NCBI GenBank assembly: GCA_035222895.1
Contig: JAVYIG010006357.1
Location: 45,001-109,000, forward strand
DNA length: 64,000 nt
Source of the DNA: Strongylocentrotus droebachiensis
Taxonomy: Eukaryota; Echinodermata; Echinoidea; Camarodonta; Strongylocentrotidae
Direction of reading: 5' to 3'
Shown here: positions 49,301-61,300 of the stretch, piece by piece
How the letters are laid out: each line of letters begins with the position of its first letter
Position numbering within the stretch: position 1 is the first letter of the stretch
Translations under genes and position numbers: made by a program
The notes under the pieces: generated by a model
What the model was told of the DNA's origin: nothing
The model's database searches: none
Seen by the model: the letters and a program-made list of their open reading frames with translations, nothing else

Positions 49301-52300
49301 TTGCTTTCTCGTTCGTTCGTGCAAAGAATATCAGGGAGTACATCATCTAGATAGGAAGATCCTTATTGAGCCAACAGATCGTCTCATCATCGAGCTCACG
49401 AAGTCCGGAAGCGCCGTGGGGGGATTTGTAGATCGGACAATCATCAATGACATGATCCATAGTTTGGATCTCTCCACAGGCGCAGTTTGGTGATGATTCA
49501 GCTCCAATTTTATGTAGGAAATATTGTGTGCGGCCAACTCCAGTTCTGATACGGTTTAGGTTGACCCAGGCTTTTCTTGGGAGGTCGCTGCCACTTGGTT
49601 TTGCACAGGGCTTTGGGATGAACTCCTTCAGGTTGGTAGTGGACGAATTCCACTGGTCTGACCAGCGTTTTGTTATCCAAGTGGCTAAGGTGGAGGGGGG
49701 GTTCTCAGGCCGCAGCTCAGCAGCCTGTGTTGCAAAGTGTCTTCTAGGGAGACGCTGTCCTTCAAAGGCAGAGGGGGCAGGAACAAGGCATTTATCTCTG
49801 TCGTGCTTTTGGGCAAGCTTAGCATACTGCGCATCTCGTCTGAGCTGAGCTGGTGGTATGCCAGATAATATTGGCAGGTTGCTGACTGGTGTTGCAGTGA
49901 GTGTTCCGCTGATTAGTCTCATAGCATCATTGAGGACAACATCAACCTTGTGTACATGGGTGCTGTGGCTCCATGCAGGTGCAGCATACTCGGCAGTGGA
50001 GAAGGCAAGAGCTAGAGTGGAGGTGCGAAGGGTGGTGAAATTAGCTCCCCATCCGGTCCCTGCAAGCTTCTTTAGGAGAGACACTCTGGCTTGGGTCTTT
50101 TGAGCTGTGGCTTTGGCATGCTCGTGGAAGGTGAGGCTTCGGTCAAGAGTGACACCTAGGTACTTTGGTGTTGAGACGAAGTTCAACCTAGACCCATCTA
50201 GTGAGATATTCAGCTCTCGGTTGGCGCATCGGTTAGCCAGGTGGAAGACGGAGGATACAGTCTTTGGTATGCTTATCTTGAGATGCCATCTGTTGAAGAA
50301 CTCGGCTAGCATTTTCAGGTCCTTCTCCAGTGATGTTTCGATTGCTTCGAAGGAGTGGTTGTTGAACCCCAGTGCGGTGTCGTCTGCGTAGGAATACTGC
50401 ATGCATTCCCCCTTGGGCATATCAGAGACATAGATGTTGAAAAGTATCGGAGCGAGGACAGAGCCTTGCGGCACACCATTGCGGAGTTTCCTCTTCCTAC
50501 TGCATTCGCCGTTTGATGTTTCGAGGACAAATGACCGGTCTTGTACAAGCAGCATGATGAATTTCACGATTCTTACATCTGGAATGGTCTGCAGGGTCTT
50601 GAGGTATAAGCCACGGTGCCATACTGTGTCAAATGCTGCAGTAAGGTCGACAAGAACTGCACCAAACTTCTGCTTCTTTTGGAAGGCCGTCTCTATGTCG
50701 TTTACAAGCCTGACTACTTGGTCGGTGGTTGATTTACCTTTCCTGAAACCTGCCTGTGTAGTAGGTAGCTTCTCTTCGACAGTGTCAACGATTCTGGCAA
50801 GTAGCAGCCTTTCAAGTAGCTTGTAGATGTGCGATAGCAGACTGATTGGACGGTAGCTCTTGGGTTCGTCTGCAGGCTTCTTGGGCTTCAGAATGGCAAT
50901 AACTTTAGCGGTCTTCCATTTTGATGGAATAGTGGATGTTATCATGCAGGTAGAGAGAAAGGCTTGTAGCCAGGAAGTAGCTTTGCGACTCATGTTCTTG
51001 AGGAACTCTGTGTGGATGTTATCGTTGCCTGGCGCTTTGCCGGACTTTATTGATTTCAGTGCAGTTTCAACCTCATCCAAGGTGAAGGCTTCAGACATGG
51101 AGGTTGACTCTGGAGTGGACTTGAGGAGGTTCTTTATCTCAGAGTTCACCGAGCGAGAGTGGACTTTGGCCTCAGTGGTTTTATCTTGCCACTTTCCATT
51201 GTTAACTAGGACTGAAGCGATGGAGTTTGCAGTAACAGGACACTGTTTTGGAGCGCTGCTTCAACCAGTGAGTTTGTTGATGGTAGTCCAGGCCTTGCGA
51301 CTAGAGTGGGTAAAGTTGATCTCAGAGACTTCTTCTTCCCATCTAATCCTCCTCTTTTCTCCTAGTGATATCAGCAGGTCGTTCCCTACAGCTTCTCTTT
51401 CTTCAGTGGTCTTGGACTTAGTGTAGGATTCGTACAGACGGTCACATTCTTCGTCCCAGCATGGAATATACGGGTGTCTCCTGCCCCTGGGGATGGAGAG
51501 TTTTGCCGCCTGATGTAACATGGAGCAGAAAGCAGAGTAAGAGTCATTCACATTACTGGTGGAGGGGTCTGGCAGTCGAGATGTTAGCTTGTTGGTGAGT
51601 TCCTGGAACTTGGGCCAGTCAGCTTTTCTGAAATTCCATCTCTTCTTTGGTAGGTTGGAGAGTTGAAGCTTGATGTCGCTTGAGATGATGATTGGACAGT
51701 GGCCAGACCTCGGGAACTTTGGAAGGACAGTTCTTGAGCAGGTGTGTCTGATGTTTGATGAAACCAGTGACAGGTCGGGGCAAGTCCATGATTTGTGGCT
51801 CCCTGAGTAGAATGTGGGGTTGTCCTTGCTGTTATACAGTATCACTAGCTCCTGAGATTCAAGCCATTCAAAAATGAGCTTTCCATTCTTGTTGGTGTTA
51901 GGGTATCCCCAGGCAGTGTTGCGACTGTTGAAATCTCCGCAGACAAAGGAGTTCCGGGGCATCTTTGGGAAGAGCATGATTTCAACATCTTCCGGTGGTG
52001 GCTTATACAGATTGCAGAAGTGGGTTCCCATAGCTTCAAAGGTGCTCCACTGTAGAGCTGAGTTCGCAGGAGATCGCCCAGTGGTGGATGCTTTCATGCC
52101 TTGTTTGACGTAGGATGCAATACCATGCTTCCTGTGTGGAATGGAGCAGATCAGATCAAAACCTTCGATGTGAAGCTGTTCTTCTGTCTCGCAGTGTGTT
52201 TCTTGGAGACAGATAACATTGACACAATTTTCCTTTGCAATATGGGAAATCAGATCTCGCTTTGGGCGGGTAAGGCCTTCAGCGTTGAGTTGCAGTACGC

Positions 52301-55300
52301 AGGTCGAGGTGTCAGCCATCATCGTGATGGCTTGTCCTTAAAAGGACACGTGCTTCCAGGAACTGCGTAGGGAGCTCTTCTGATGATAGAGGGCTAGAGA
52401 TGTACTGGCGATAAGATCGCGATGATAGACTTCAAGGTGTTGCTTTAGTTGACAGATGTCATTATGGTTGACAAGTGTCGTAACAGGGTCGCCAAACGTG
52501 AAGGCAGCAACATGACCCCAAAAGGCAGCAACATGACCCCAATTGTTGCTTTCTGATTGCACTTCATAAACACACTTCAAAATATAGAAAACAGCCAACA
52601 ATAATTTTGTTTGTTTGAAACTTGCTATCATGTTCTTCTCATGCATGTACAATATGAATGAAAACATTTACAAAATGTTTAACTGAATCTTTAAAATTTC
52701 ATTTAGTGCACTCTTGGTAGCAGAATATAATTCACAACTTATTTACATTGAAATCATTTACACAGATTTTTCTACAAAGCAATAAAAATTGGTCTTACAT
52801 CTTTGTGCGGTTGAAATATGAGTCCATCTGTCTCATGCATCAGTTCTTGGCTGAAGCTTCCATCAAGTATCTAAAAGGTAGTAAGAACCATTACACAGAA
52901 ATTAGGACTAAGTTATTCCAGAACTAATTTTTGGTTACAAGATGACACATTGAATATTCTGAAGGAAATACTTCAGATGTACATCTGTATTGACCTCAGA
53001 ATCATTTATATCTCATAGAAAAAAAAGTAATTTTCATTTTTCGTGGCTTCTCAGGAGAACAGTTTAATTAATGACAGAGCTAAAATAATAATAATAACTA
53101 AAATAAATAGAAATATCGCAATCTCCATTGCTGCGCAATGCGAAAGTTTCCCCCGGCACTGGCAGCGATTTTTGTGTCATCCTTATGTTCGAAGGAGGGT
53201 CAAAGATCCCCTCTCCCCTCTCTGAAACAAAAGGATGACGTACAGTACTATAGTGATCGCCACCACTAGTGGCTTGGACTATTGTCAAGACTAGGAGCAG
53301 CATCACCGAACACTATGTAGATTTTACAAAGACACACCTCCATACAAAATATGAAAAAAGTCTGTCAAGAAATGTGGAAGATATGGAGCGCATAAAAGGC
53401 AGATGACCTTTGTCCCTATAAAGGACGGAACAATGAGGGCAGCATCACCCAAAAGAGTAGATTTGACCAAGATACACTTCCATACAAAATTTGAAAGAAA
53501 TGAGTCCATTTCTGTTGCAGTACATTGTGCCGTTGATGAATAAGAGTAATTTAATGGAAAAAAAATCTCTACATTTGGAACGCAAAGTGAACGCAAAGTG
53601 AAATTTTCAGTCACAAGAGTGGAAAATAGAAATAATGGTTGCCAATTTGAGAAGGAAGAGCAATTCAAAAATCAGACCTTTAGAAAACTGAGAAAGAAAT
53701 TAACACACAGCTCTCTGCTCTGCTAACCCAATGTCACCAAACCGACCTACCTTCTTAGACGAGGTTATATCCCAGAACGGTTTCTCTCTGATGCCGAAAG
53801 GTTCTCGCATCCTATCGATGGAGCCTTTCTGCAACTCAACCTCTCTAGGTGCTATGATCTCATCTTGGATACATCGTCTCCTCCAACCAAAGTCACATCC
53901 ACCGACTGGTTTGCCCTGCACGATAATGATGATCAAAATAATTTGTTTGAAGTAGCTGTGCGATGAAATTTCACAAAATTGGCAAAATACACATTTTATA
54001 CATTTTTATGACATCACGTCAGTTCAGTTTGATTCAATTCAGTTCCAATTTACTTTTGTTCAGTTTAGTTTGATATACCGGTAATCCAATTTCTTATAAT
54101 CTAAATCAAGTTCCATTCCTTTCCAATGAAGTCAATTAAAATTCAAAATGTAGGTAAAGTCCATTAAAATATTCTCTAATGCAATCCAAATCATATTCCA
54201 ATCAATTTCAATTCAACTTATTTTGATTCATGTGAATAAATTTCAATTTAATCAATGCCCATTTAATTTCTGATTGGGGTACTAATTCATCTGAATGACT
54301 GATATCAGTATTGACTGTCACTATTTATGATTGTGTTGAATTTTCTGACGTTTGTTTGGAGAAAAAAATCATTAAATTCATCTGCCATAGAACTAACTTA
54401 ATTTTGTGATTGCTGTTCTAAACAGCCATTTAATCTACCGTGACTAGGCAAGAGAAATATGGAATTTGGGATCAAACTTCAACTCACCCAATATTTGATG
54501 ATGTCATAGATGAGATATCTTGCTACGGATTTGCCGTCCACTGTGTCGATAATCATCTCCTGTGAAACATAGTGAAACAGTGGTGATACAAATGAGATAC
54601 ACCTGCATTTACAGATATGAGGAAAGCTAACTTTCTCAATTATCTTCTTAATAGTGAGTAGTTTTATTTAATCTAATTGCCTTTTATGTGATTTATGTAA
54701 ATAGTTATGTTGTGTTTTTATGTGATTATGCTATATTATATTTTCTGTTTGTTTGATTGTTTTGTATGTTTTATATATTGTATAATGTATTTTTCTTGAA
54801 GGGTGGTAATATAGGGGATCAACCTTGACAGGCCAATGGCCTTTGTTGATCCCTCGCATCCACCACCCTTCACCCTTCTTTCACAGTACCATGTCAATGA
54901 ATGTTTTTATATTTATATTGTTTAATTTATACTGATTTGTTTGTTTATCTTTTGATGTGTTTTTAAAGATATGTGAAATAAAATTGAATTTTGAATTTTT
55001 AACTAGCTGATACTGTAAAAGCATGAATCTGTATAATCGCCCTGAGCATTATCAAAGTACCCATGGAATAGTTTTTCGTGCATACACATAGAAGTTCTTA
55101 TTTTAATGGAAATCCACAATGCTTTGAAACAGGATCTGGCAAAAATCTGTCTGATTTTCATCTGTAATACAAAAGAAATCCAATAAAATGTTTATTCAAT
55201 GAAAATATTTTAAAATAAGATCCTTTCAACTAGGGAAAATATTACACGTGCACCATTTTGTCATGTGCTTGACCTTTACAGTTCAGGTATGTATTTACCC

Positions 55301-58300
55301 TTAAGAATAATAAAATAATGCTGAACAATCAAAATCATCCACTCCTGTAAACCTCACATCATCTCTATGCACTTCCAAAGAGCTTTGGAAATTATTAGCT
55401 AGCTATAACCTTGCTGCCTTCTTAAGGCGCCATGGCATTTAAGAAACTATTCAACTGACATGGGTTAAGAGAGGCAAATGTAGATTGATGTCTTGCTAAA
55501 CCAATATGAAAGATACGGCTACAAAATTGGGCAGCCCGATTGATATTTCAGGTTTCTAGGGACCATCCATCTCAGCCACTCTTGAGATCATTACACTGGC
55601 TTCCTTTGTAAAAAGAATAAGTTTTAAATTACTCTTTGTCTTCAAAATACAAAATAATCAAGCTCCACAATATCTACAGGTGTAGATAACTGTTTGAATT
55701 TATATAAATCTGCCAGGGCATTGAGGTCAGCCAGGGATCCTCTCCGTCTCACATATTCAGTTACCAGCACATTAGCCGGTGATAGGATATTTACTGTATC
55801 TGCTCCAAAATAGTGGAATGATCTACCACTTAGAATTAGGCAGTCTCCATCAGTTATTACCTTCAGAAAGGCCTTAAAAACACTTCTTTTTTTTGCAGTT
55901 TGTAGTTTTAAGATGTTTATGTTATTTTGAAAGTGCTTTTGGCCTTAAAGTCCGTCAATACTACTGGGCCAGAGAGGATTAGACCACACAGCGAGGTCAC
56001 TGACAGGTGGCTATCTCATTAACTCAGCACTCAACTAACATAAGAAAAAGAGGATCATGGGGGACCAACAGGCACCGATTGGGGAAGTTTTCTATATAGT
56101 AGAGGGAGCAAGTAGCTATAAGTAGGACAGTGGGGCTTTAATGGAAAAGCACGGTATAAGTAATAATGATAATAATAATAACGTACTCACCCCATCTACA
56201 AGGGTATCCCTGTGAGGTCCCTTACGATTCGGGAATGAGAGATGAGGAGCTGAGAAGACAACGTGATCTCTATCAAAGAGATACACCTCTCCTGGACCAT
56301 CTATTAACATCATGTACCTAGAAAAGGGAAAATGAATGAATTGGGTAAATGTTTTGTAGTTTAGTTTCTATACAACTTCTTAAAGGGATTGGGTATCTTT
56401 GTCTCAGATTCTGAAACAAAATCCTGGATTTAGCTCATGCTGCAATGATAATTATAAACCTTTAGGTCAGTCAGGACCCCATGACTTTTACAAGCCGATC
56501 GGCTGTCCGATTATCAAGATATTTATGATTAGAAATCGAAATTTTAAAATTTGTTTTCCTAACATTTTTTATAACACTACAGTCTATTGTGGAAAATGAG
56601 TATGGTAAAAACTGGTTACTCAAAGATTTTACTTTTTTGAGGCACTTCATGATCATTTTGAAGCTTAATATTGTACGGGCTTCAAAATTTCACCATATCA
56701 AAGACACTGAAGAACATGTAGGGCCATGCATCTCAGATTTAATATTGATAATTGATAAACGATGCCTTTAAGCATTTTCTAAGCTTCTAATGAAAATGCC
56801 CATTGTTCATGAAAGGGTCACAATAGCTAACAAATACATACCGTAACCTTAAAAGAACATGGTAGCTTGACTGATGTGGGTTTTTTCTTTTACCGTTGTT
56901 TGCTTCTCACTCATAAATGCTTTTGCTCCAACTACTAACGCCCATGATTCACGGAAGTGCTAAAGCTCTATTGAAAAGATCAACCACCCCTCAACTACTT
57001 AAACAAATAATAAGCATCGTGTCCCCAGAAAGTGAAAAAAGAAAATAATTCTTATGGTTCTTTTTCTTCTTCTTATGTGTGCCATTACTACAGCTTATAT
57101 TCATAAATTCAGAAAGGATTTATGGTGCGCAAAGAGTCAATCTCTATTCTGTAAAGAAAAATAAACCACTGGAATGAATCTAGTCATAAAATCAAAATAA
57201 GTCATTGATTTCATGACATGATTTTTTACTTGTTCAAGAGAACTTTCATGACTGTCCGGAGTTTTGCTTTCAGTACTCTGTTTTTCTGATTTTTCTCCTT
57301 TAACAGTATGAAGGTTTCATTCTCTTGGACATTCCTGGAGGTTTACCTTATCCCATCTGCTTTCCAGCTGACCCAGTAGTAATTCTTCTTCAGGAAGTTG
57401 ACGTTGTTCCTATCCATGGAAACAGGTTGGCTGCCCGGGAACTCTTGTCTGTAAAATTAGACATCAGTATTAAAGGGCTGTACATGTAATCGTCATCATC
57501 ATAATATAACGTCTGTTTTTCCAAGCTCTGGGGTTTGATGTTTCAAGCCTTCCACAGGGGCAATAGTCTCATATCTCATGATTGTTTAGTAATTGCAGTG
57601 AAATCAAAGTTTTGAGAAATCCTGATAAGGCTACAAGAGAAGTGACAATTTTCACCTGTCTCAGGCTTGTTGTGATGCACAGAATTGTCATTAAATTACC
57701 AATTTTACATCTATACTGAATGACACAAATTAAGATATATGCACAAATGTCTTAACCCTATTAGAGATTGATTGTATACTGGGCCCTGTCTTACAAAGAG
57801 TTGAAATCAATTGCAACTTATTTGCAAATGATATCAATCGCAACTATGTAAGAGATAGGAAACTGCAGACTTGCAATTGATTGGAGGACCTGCGATTGAT
57901 TTGGATCAATCGCAAATCTTTGTAAGACGGGCCAAGATCTCCAAGAAATGTTATATTAAACCACAATCCCCCCCCTCCCCCCCCCCCCCCACCAAGTACT
58001 TGCTCCAGACCCTAAGAAAAGGCTTAGTGTAGATCTCTGCATATGTAGTCAGTAGAGTCAGTAGAGTCAAACCTGCTTTAGTGACCACATGTCTACAAAG
58101 ACCACATTTTTTGTTTTCCTCAGAAATGGTTTCTCATTGAAACATGTACTAAAGGAACCCGTCTGTCAAAGACCACTTTTTCTGCTTCCATTTGGCAGTC
58201 GCTATAGACAGGTTGGAAAAGGGTTAGTGTAGAGCTCTGCATATATGTAGTCAGTAGTGTCAGAGTCAAACCTGCTTTAGTGACCACCTGTCTACAAAGA

Positions 58301-61300
58301 CCATTTGGCGGTGGCTATAGACAGATTTGAAAAAGGTTAGTGTAGAGCTCTGCATATGTAGTCAGTAGTGTCAGTAGTAGAAAGTTTGTTTTAAAACATG
58401 AAATAGGATTAAATTCACTGAAAAAACAGCAATGTAAATCTTACCTTTTCCATCCGACCATTTGCTCCACTTTTCTTCTGAGATGGTTGGCTTTTTGGAA
58501 ATCTGTGACAACTGTCACACCTTCTACTCCCTCCACAAACTAATGTATCAACCAAAACAAACAATAAATCTTTGTAAAAACACTGCTTTTTCAAATACAG
58601 TTAACAACTTAATTATTCATGCCCCTTGTAAATTCAATGTTTTTTGTAACTCAAGGATGAAAGTTGGACAGTTTGAATTAGGGCCTTCAGATGTAAGCTT
58701 TGGATTTGTCACATTCTCAAGAAACTATAATCAGGACAAGTCAATTTTCACATACTTGAAAAGTAATAAAACTTGGTAAGGGTATGAATAATTAATTGTT
58801 AAATGTATTACAGTAAATAATATGATTCAAACAAATACAACATTACTTTGGGGTTTTGGAAGACCTAATTTTGGAAAGCGTGTACATGTGCACAGAGTAA
58901 TGTATTCACAATTCGCTTTGCAAAATTCTCTTTACAGAAGTAATATTTGAAGCTCATATTTGGAATATTGTATTAGGACATGGAACTACTTACATTAGGA
59001 ACAACCCTTTTGGGTGATTGGTACACTATAAGTTTTCTTCGTTTATGAATACAATCTAATATCATGAATGATGGGGAATCAGATTACTTCTTTCGTTTCT
59101 AAACTTACCTGCTTATCTTGTTGGTTTTTATTTCTGCCTCCTCCTCCTCCCTGTTTCTTGGAAGAAGCTGCAATTTCATCATCATCTCTGTCATCAGCTC
59201 CTGAAAAGTTAGCAAAACATATCTTTAGTTCAAAAGAAATTTTTCATAGCCTGTAACTACATCTAGTAAATTCTTACACTGCACTGTAATGATTATTGGA
59301 ACGTGGAGTGCTTACCTATTTTTATTTTGTTATAATGCTCCTTGATTCCTAAAAGAAGGAAGAAATATCACATGCTACATAGTACATACTGAACAAACAT
59401 TGCACAACCAAACTAGCTTTTTTATGTTTAACTCACCAACACACCAGTCGGGCAGGTCAGGAGGGGGAGGAGCTTCTGAGACATCGCCATAGCGATCAAA
59501 AAGCTCTTGGATGTAGTCTCCTTTGTAGATGCCTGGTGGCCTGCCCTGGGCAAACAGACTCACTGCTGCATCCACACTGTCAAGCAAAGAACAGCAACTT
59601 TCAATAGTAATAATAATAATAGCTAGTTCTTATATAGCGCTTTTCAGGACCGAAGGCCCTCTCAAAGCGCTTTACAGATATATATATTATTACTCCGGTC
59701 ATCGGATTCAGGCTTACATGCACACAATGTGTGCACATTCTCCACTCCCTGGGGAGCATTCCAGCCAGATGTCATTTTTACAAGCGCACACTTGCTAATC
59801 CAAGCACATTAGCTTTCGCATCCTACCGGGTACCCATTTAACACCTGGGTGGAGATTGGCAAATGTAGATCAATGTCTTGCCAAAGGACATTAGTGCCGC
59901 GGTGGGACTTGAACCGAGGACCTTGTGATCTATAGTCCGGTGACGTATCCACTCGTACACGACACCTCCACATAATAGTGGGTCTCATTAATATGAAACA
60001 GGAGAACAATTATATTCAAAGGAGGTCCCCATTGGTTTGGTTCTCTCTTGCCATCTGTATTCAGACTCAGAACTGCTCCCATGATGCAGAATGATGTCTC
60101 ATCCCGATTTTTTTGGTATTGTTTTTTTCCCCATTACGACAGAATGACTTACAACAAACCTAAAGCAGGATTCTGTCGAGCCTCACATAAATTTCAGATT
60201 TGGTAGATAAGAGGCTTATAAGTTAAAAAGGTAAATACAATAATTATGAGAACATTTCTATTATTTCATTCTTGTTGGAAAAAGAGACATTTAATTCTTC
60301 AAATTGGCGATAATCAATATTTATAAAAATCATCTCATTTGTTGCATTATGCAATACCTATTCATACACTTTCTTCAATACATTTACAGGCCATTTGGTT
60401 TACAGAATTAAAAAACCAAGGAAAAATATCAAACTTTTCCAATCAACCTATAGGATGAACGATGAACGATGAATAGCCGATTCATTCTGCCTCTACAGAC
60501 AAATCTTTTCCAGGGGGGTGTTTCACACAGATCTTACGTCAAACTTAACTCTAAGTTGGACTTGAAAATTATGGAGAACCACTTGTAGCCTTAAAATGAA
60601 ATATATTCAAAAGCAAAAATTGAAGTATTTTTTAGGCTTTCAATAAATTCCACATCAAGTACATAAAATCTCCTTGAAAATAGACAATATGAATGATTTG
60701 ATGGAAATTTTATCCCTTTTAAAATAACTTTTACAAATTATTTTCAAAGATGCTAAGAGCTTTCCATAATTTTTAAGTCCAACTTAGAGATAAGTTCAAC
60801 TTAGGATCTTTGTGAAAGACCCCCCCCCCCCCCCCAGGATGAGTAGGATACCCACCTCCAGTCCAAGGTCTCTACCAGGTAAGCACAGATAAGAAAACCA
60901 GTCCTGTTGTAACCATGGGTACAGTGTACACCAATAATCTGATCAGGGTTCTTGCAGTTGGTGCTGCACATCTGGATGAAGAGGGATGTCTGTTCTTTGG
61001 ATGGGCATTCACCACGTCTGTGCAGGGAAAGAGAAATATCATTAATATAGAATTAACTTGACTGTATTTGTGGAACCAGCTACCTGCTACTGTGAAGATA
61101 GTTTCATCTGCTGACCAGTTAAAGGAGCATCTGAACATTGTTAGAGGGCAATGGATTAAATCGGCTCGACTGGTTGTTTTAATGGGATGCTTTAATGATA
61201 TTTTGAAGAACAAAATAATATCATATCATTGAAACAGAACCTGATGTTATGGAGGGTTAAATCAACTTGCCTACTCTAATTTTCTGTTGTATTACGTATT

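Larger units (their letters stand above)
49310..52542 (-). mobile_element. Near-full-length non-LTR retrotransposon (LINE) in RNGTT intron 12
   Basis: The element is flanked by a perfect 12-bp duplication TTGTTGCTTTCT at 49298-49309 and 52543-52554, giving a 3233-bp insertion. Its sense strand is minus, the same as RNGTT. One reading frame runs from the ATG at 52322 to TAG at 49347: endonuclease, reverse transcriptase, then a C-terminal CxC-H-C knuckle. The 3' UTR is only about 37 bp and ends in a short GAAC repeat rather than poly(A). The 5' end has a roughly 21-bp unit repeated twice (52501-52542). Single-ORF layout, size and tail resemble RTE-type elements, but the clade is not established; jockey-superfamily proteins share the C-terminal knuckle. 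Confidence 0.9.

Noticed and set aside
49528-51426. Plus-strand open frames of 81-188 codons over the LINE
   Set aside because: Antisense shadows of the retrotransposon frame.
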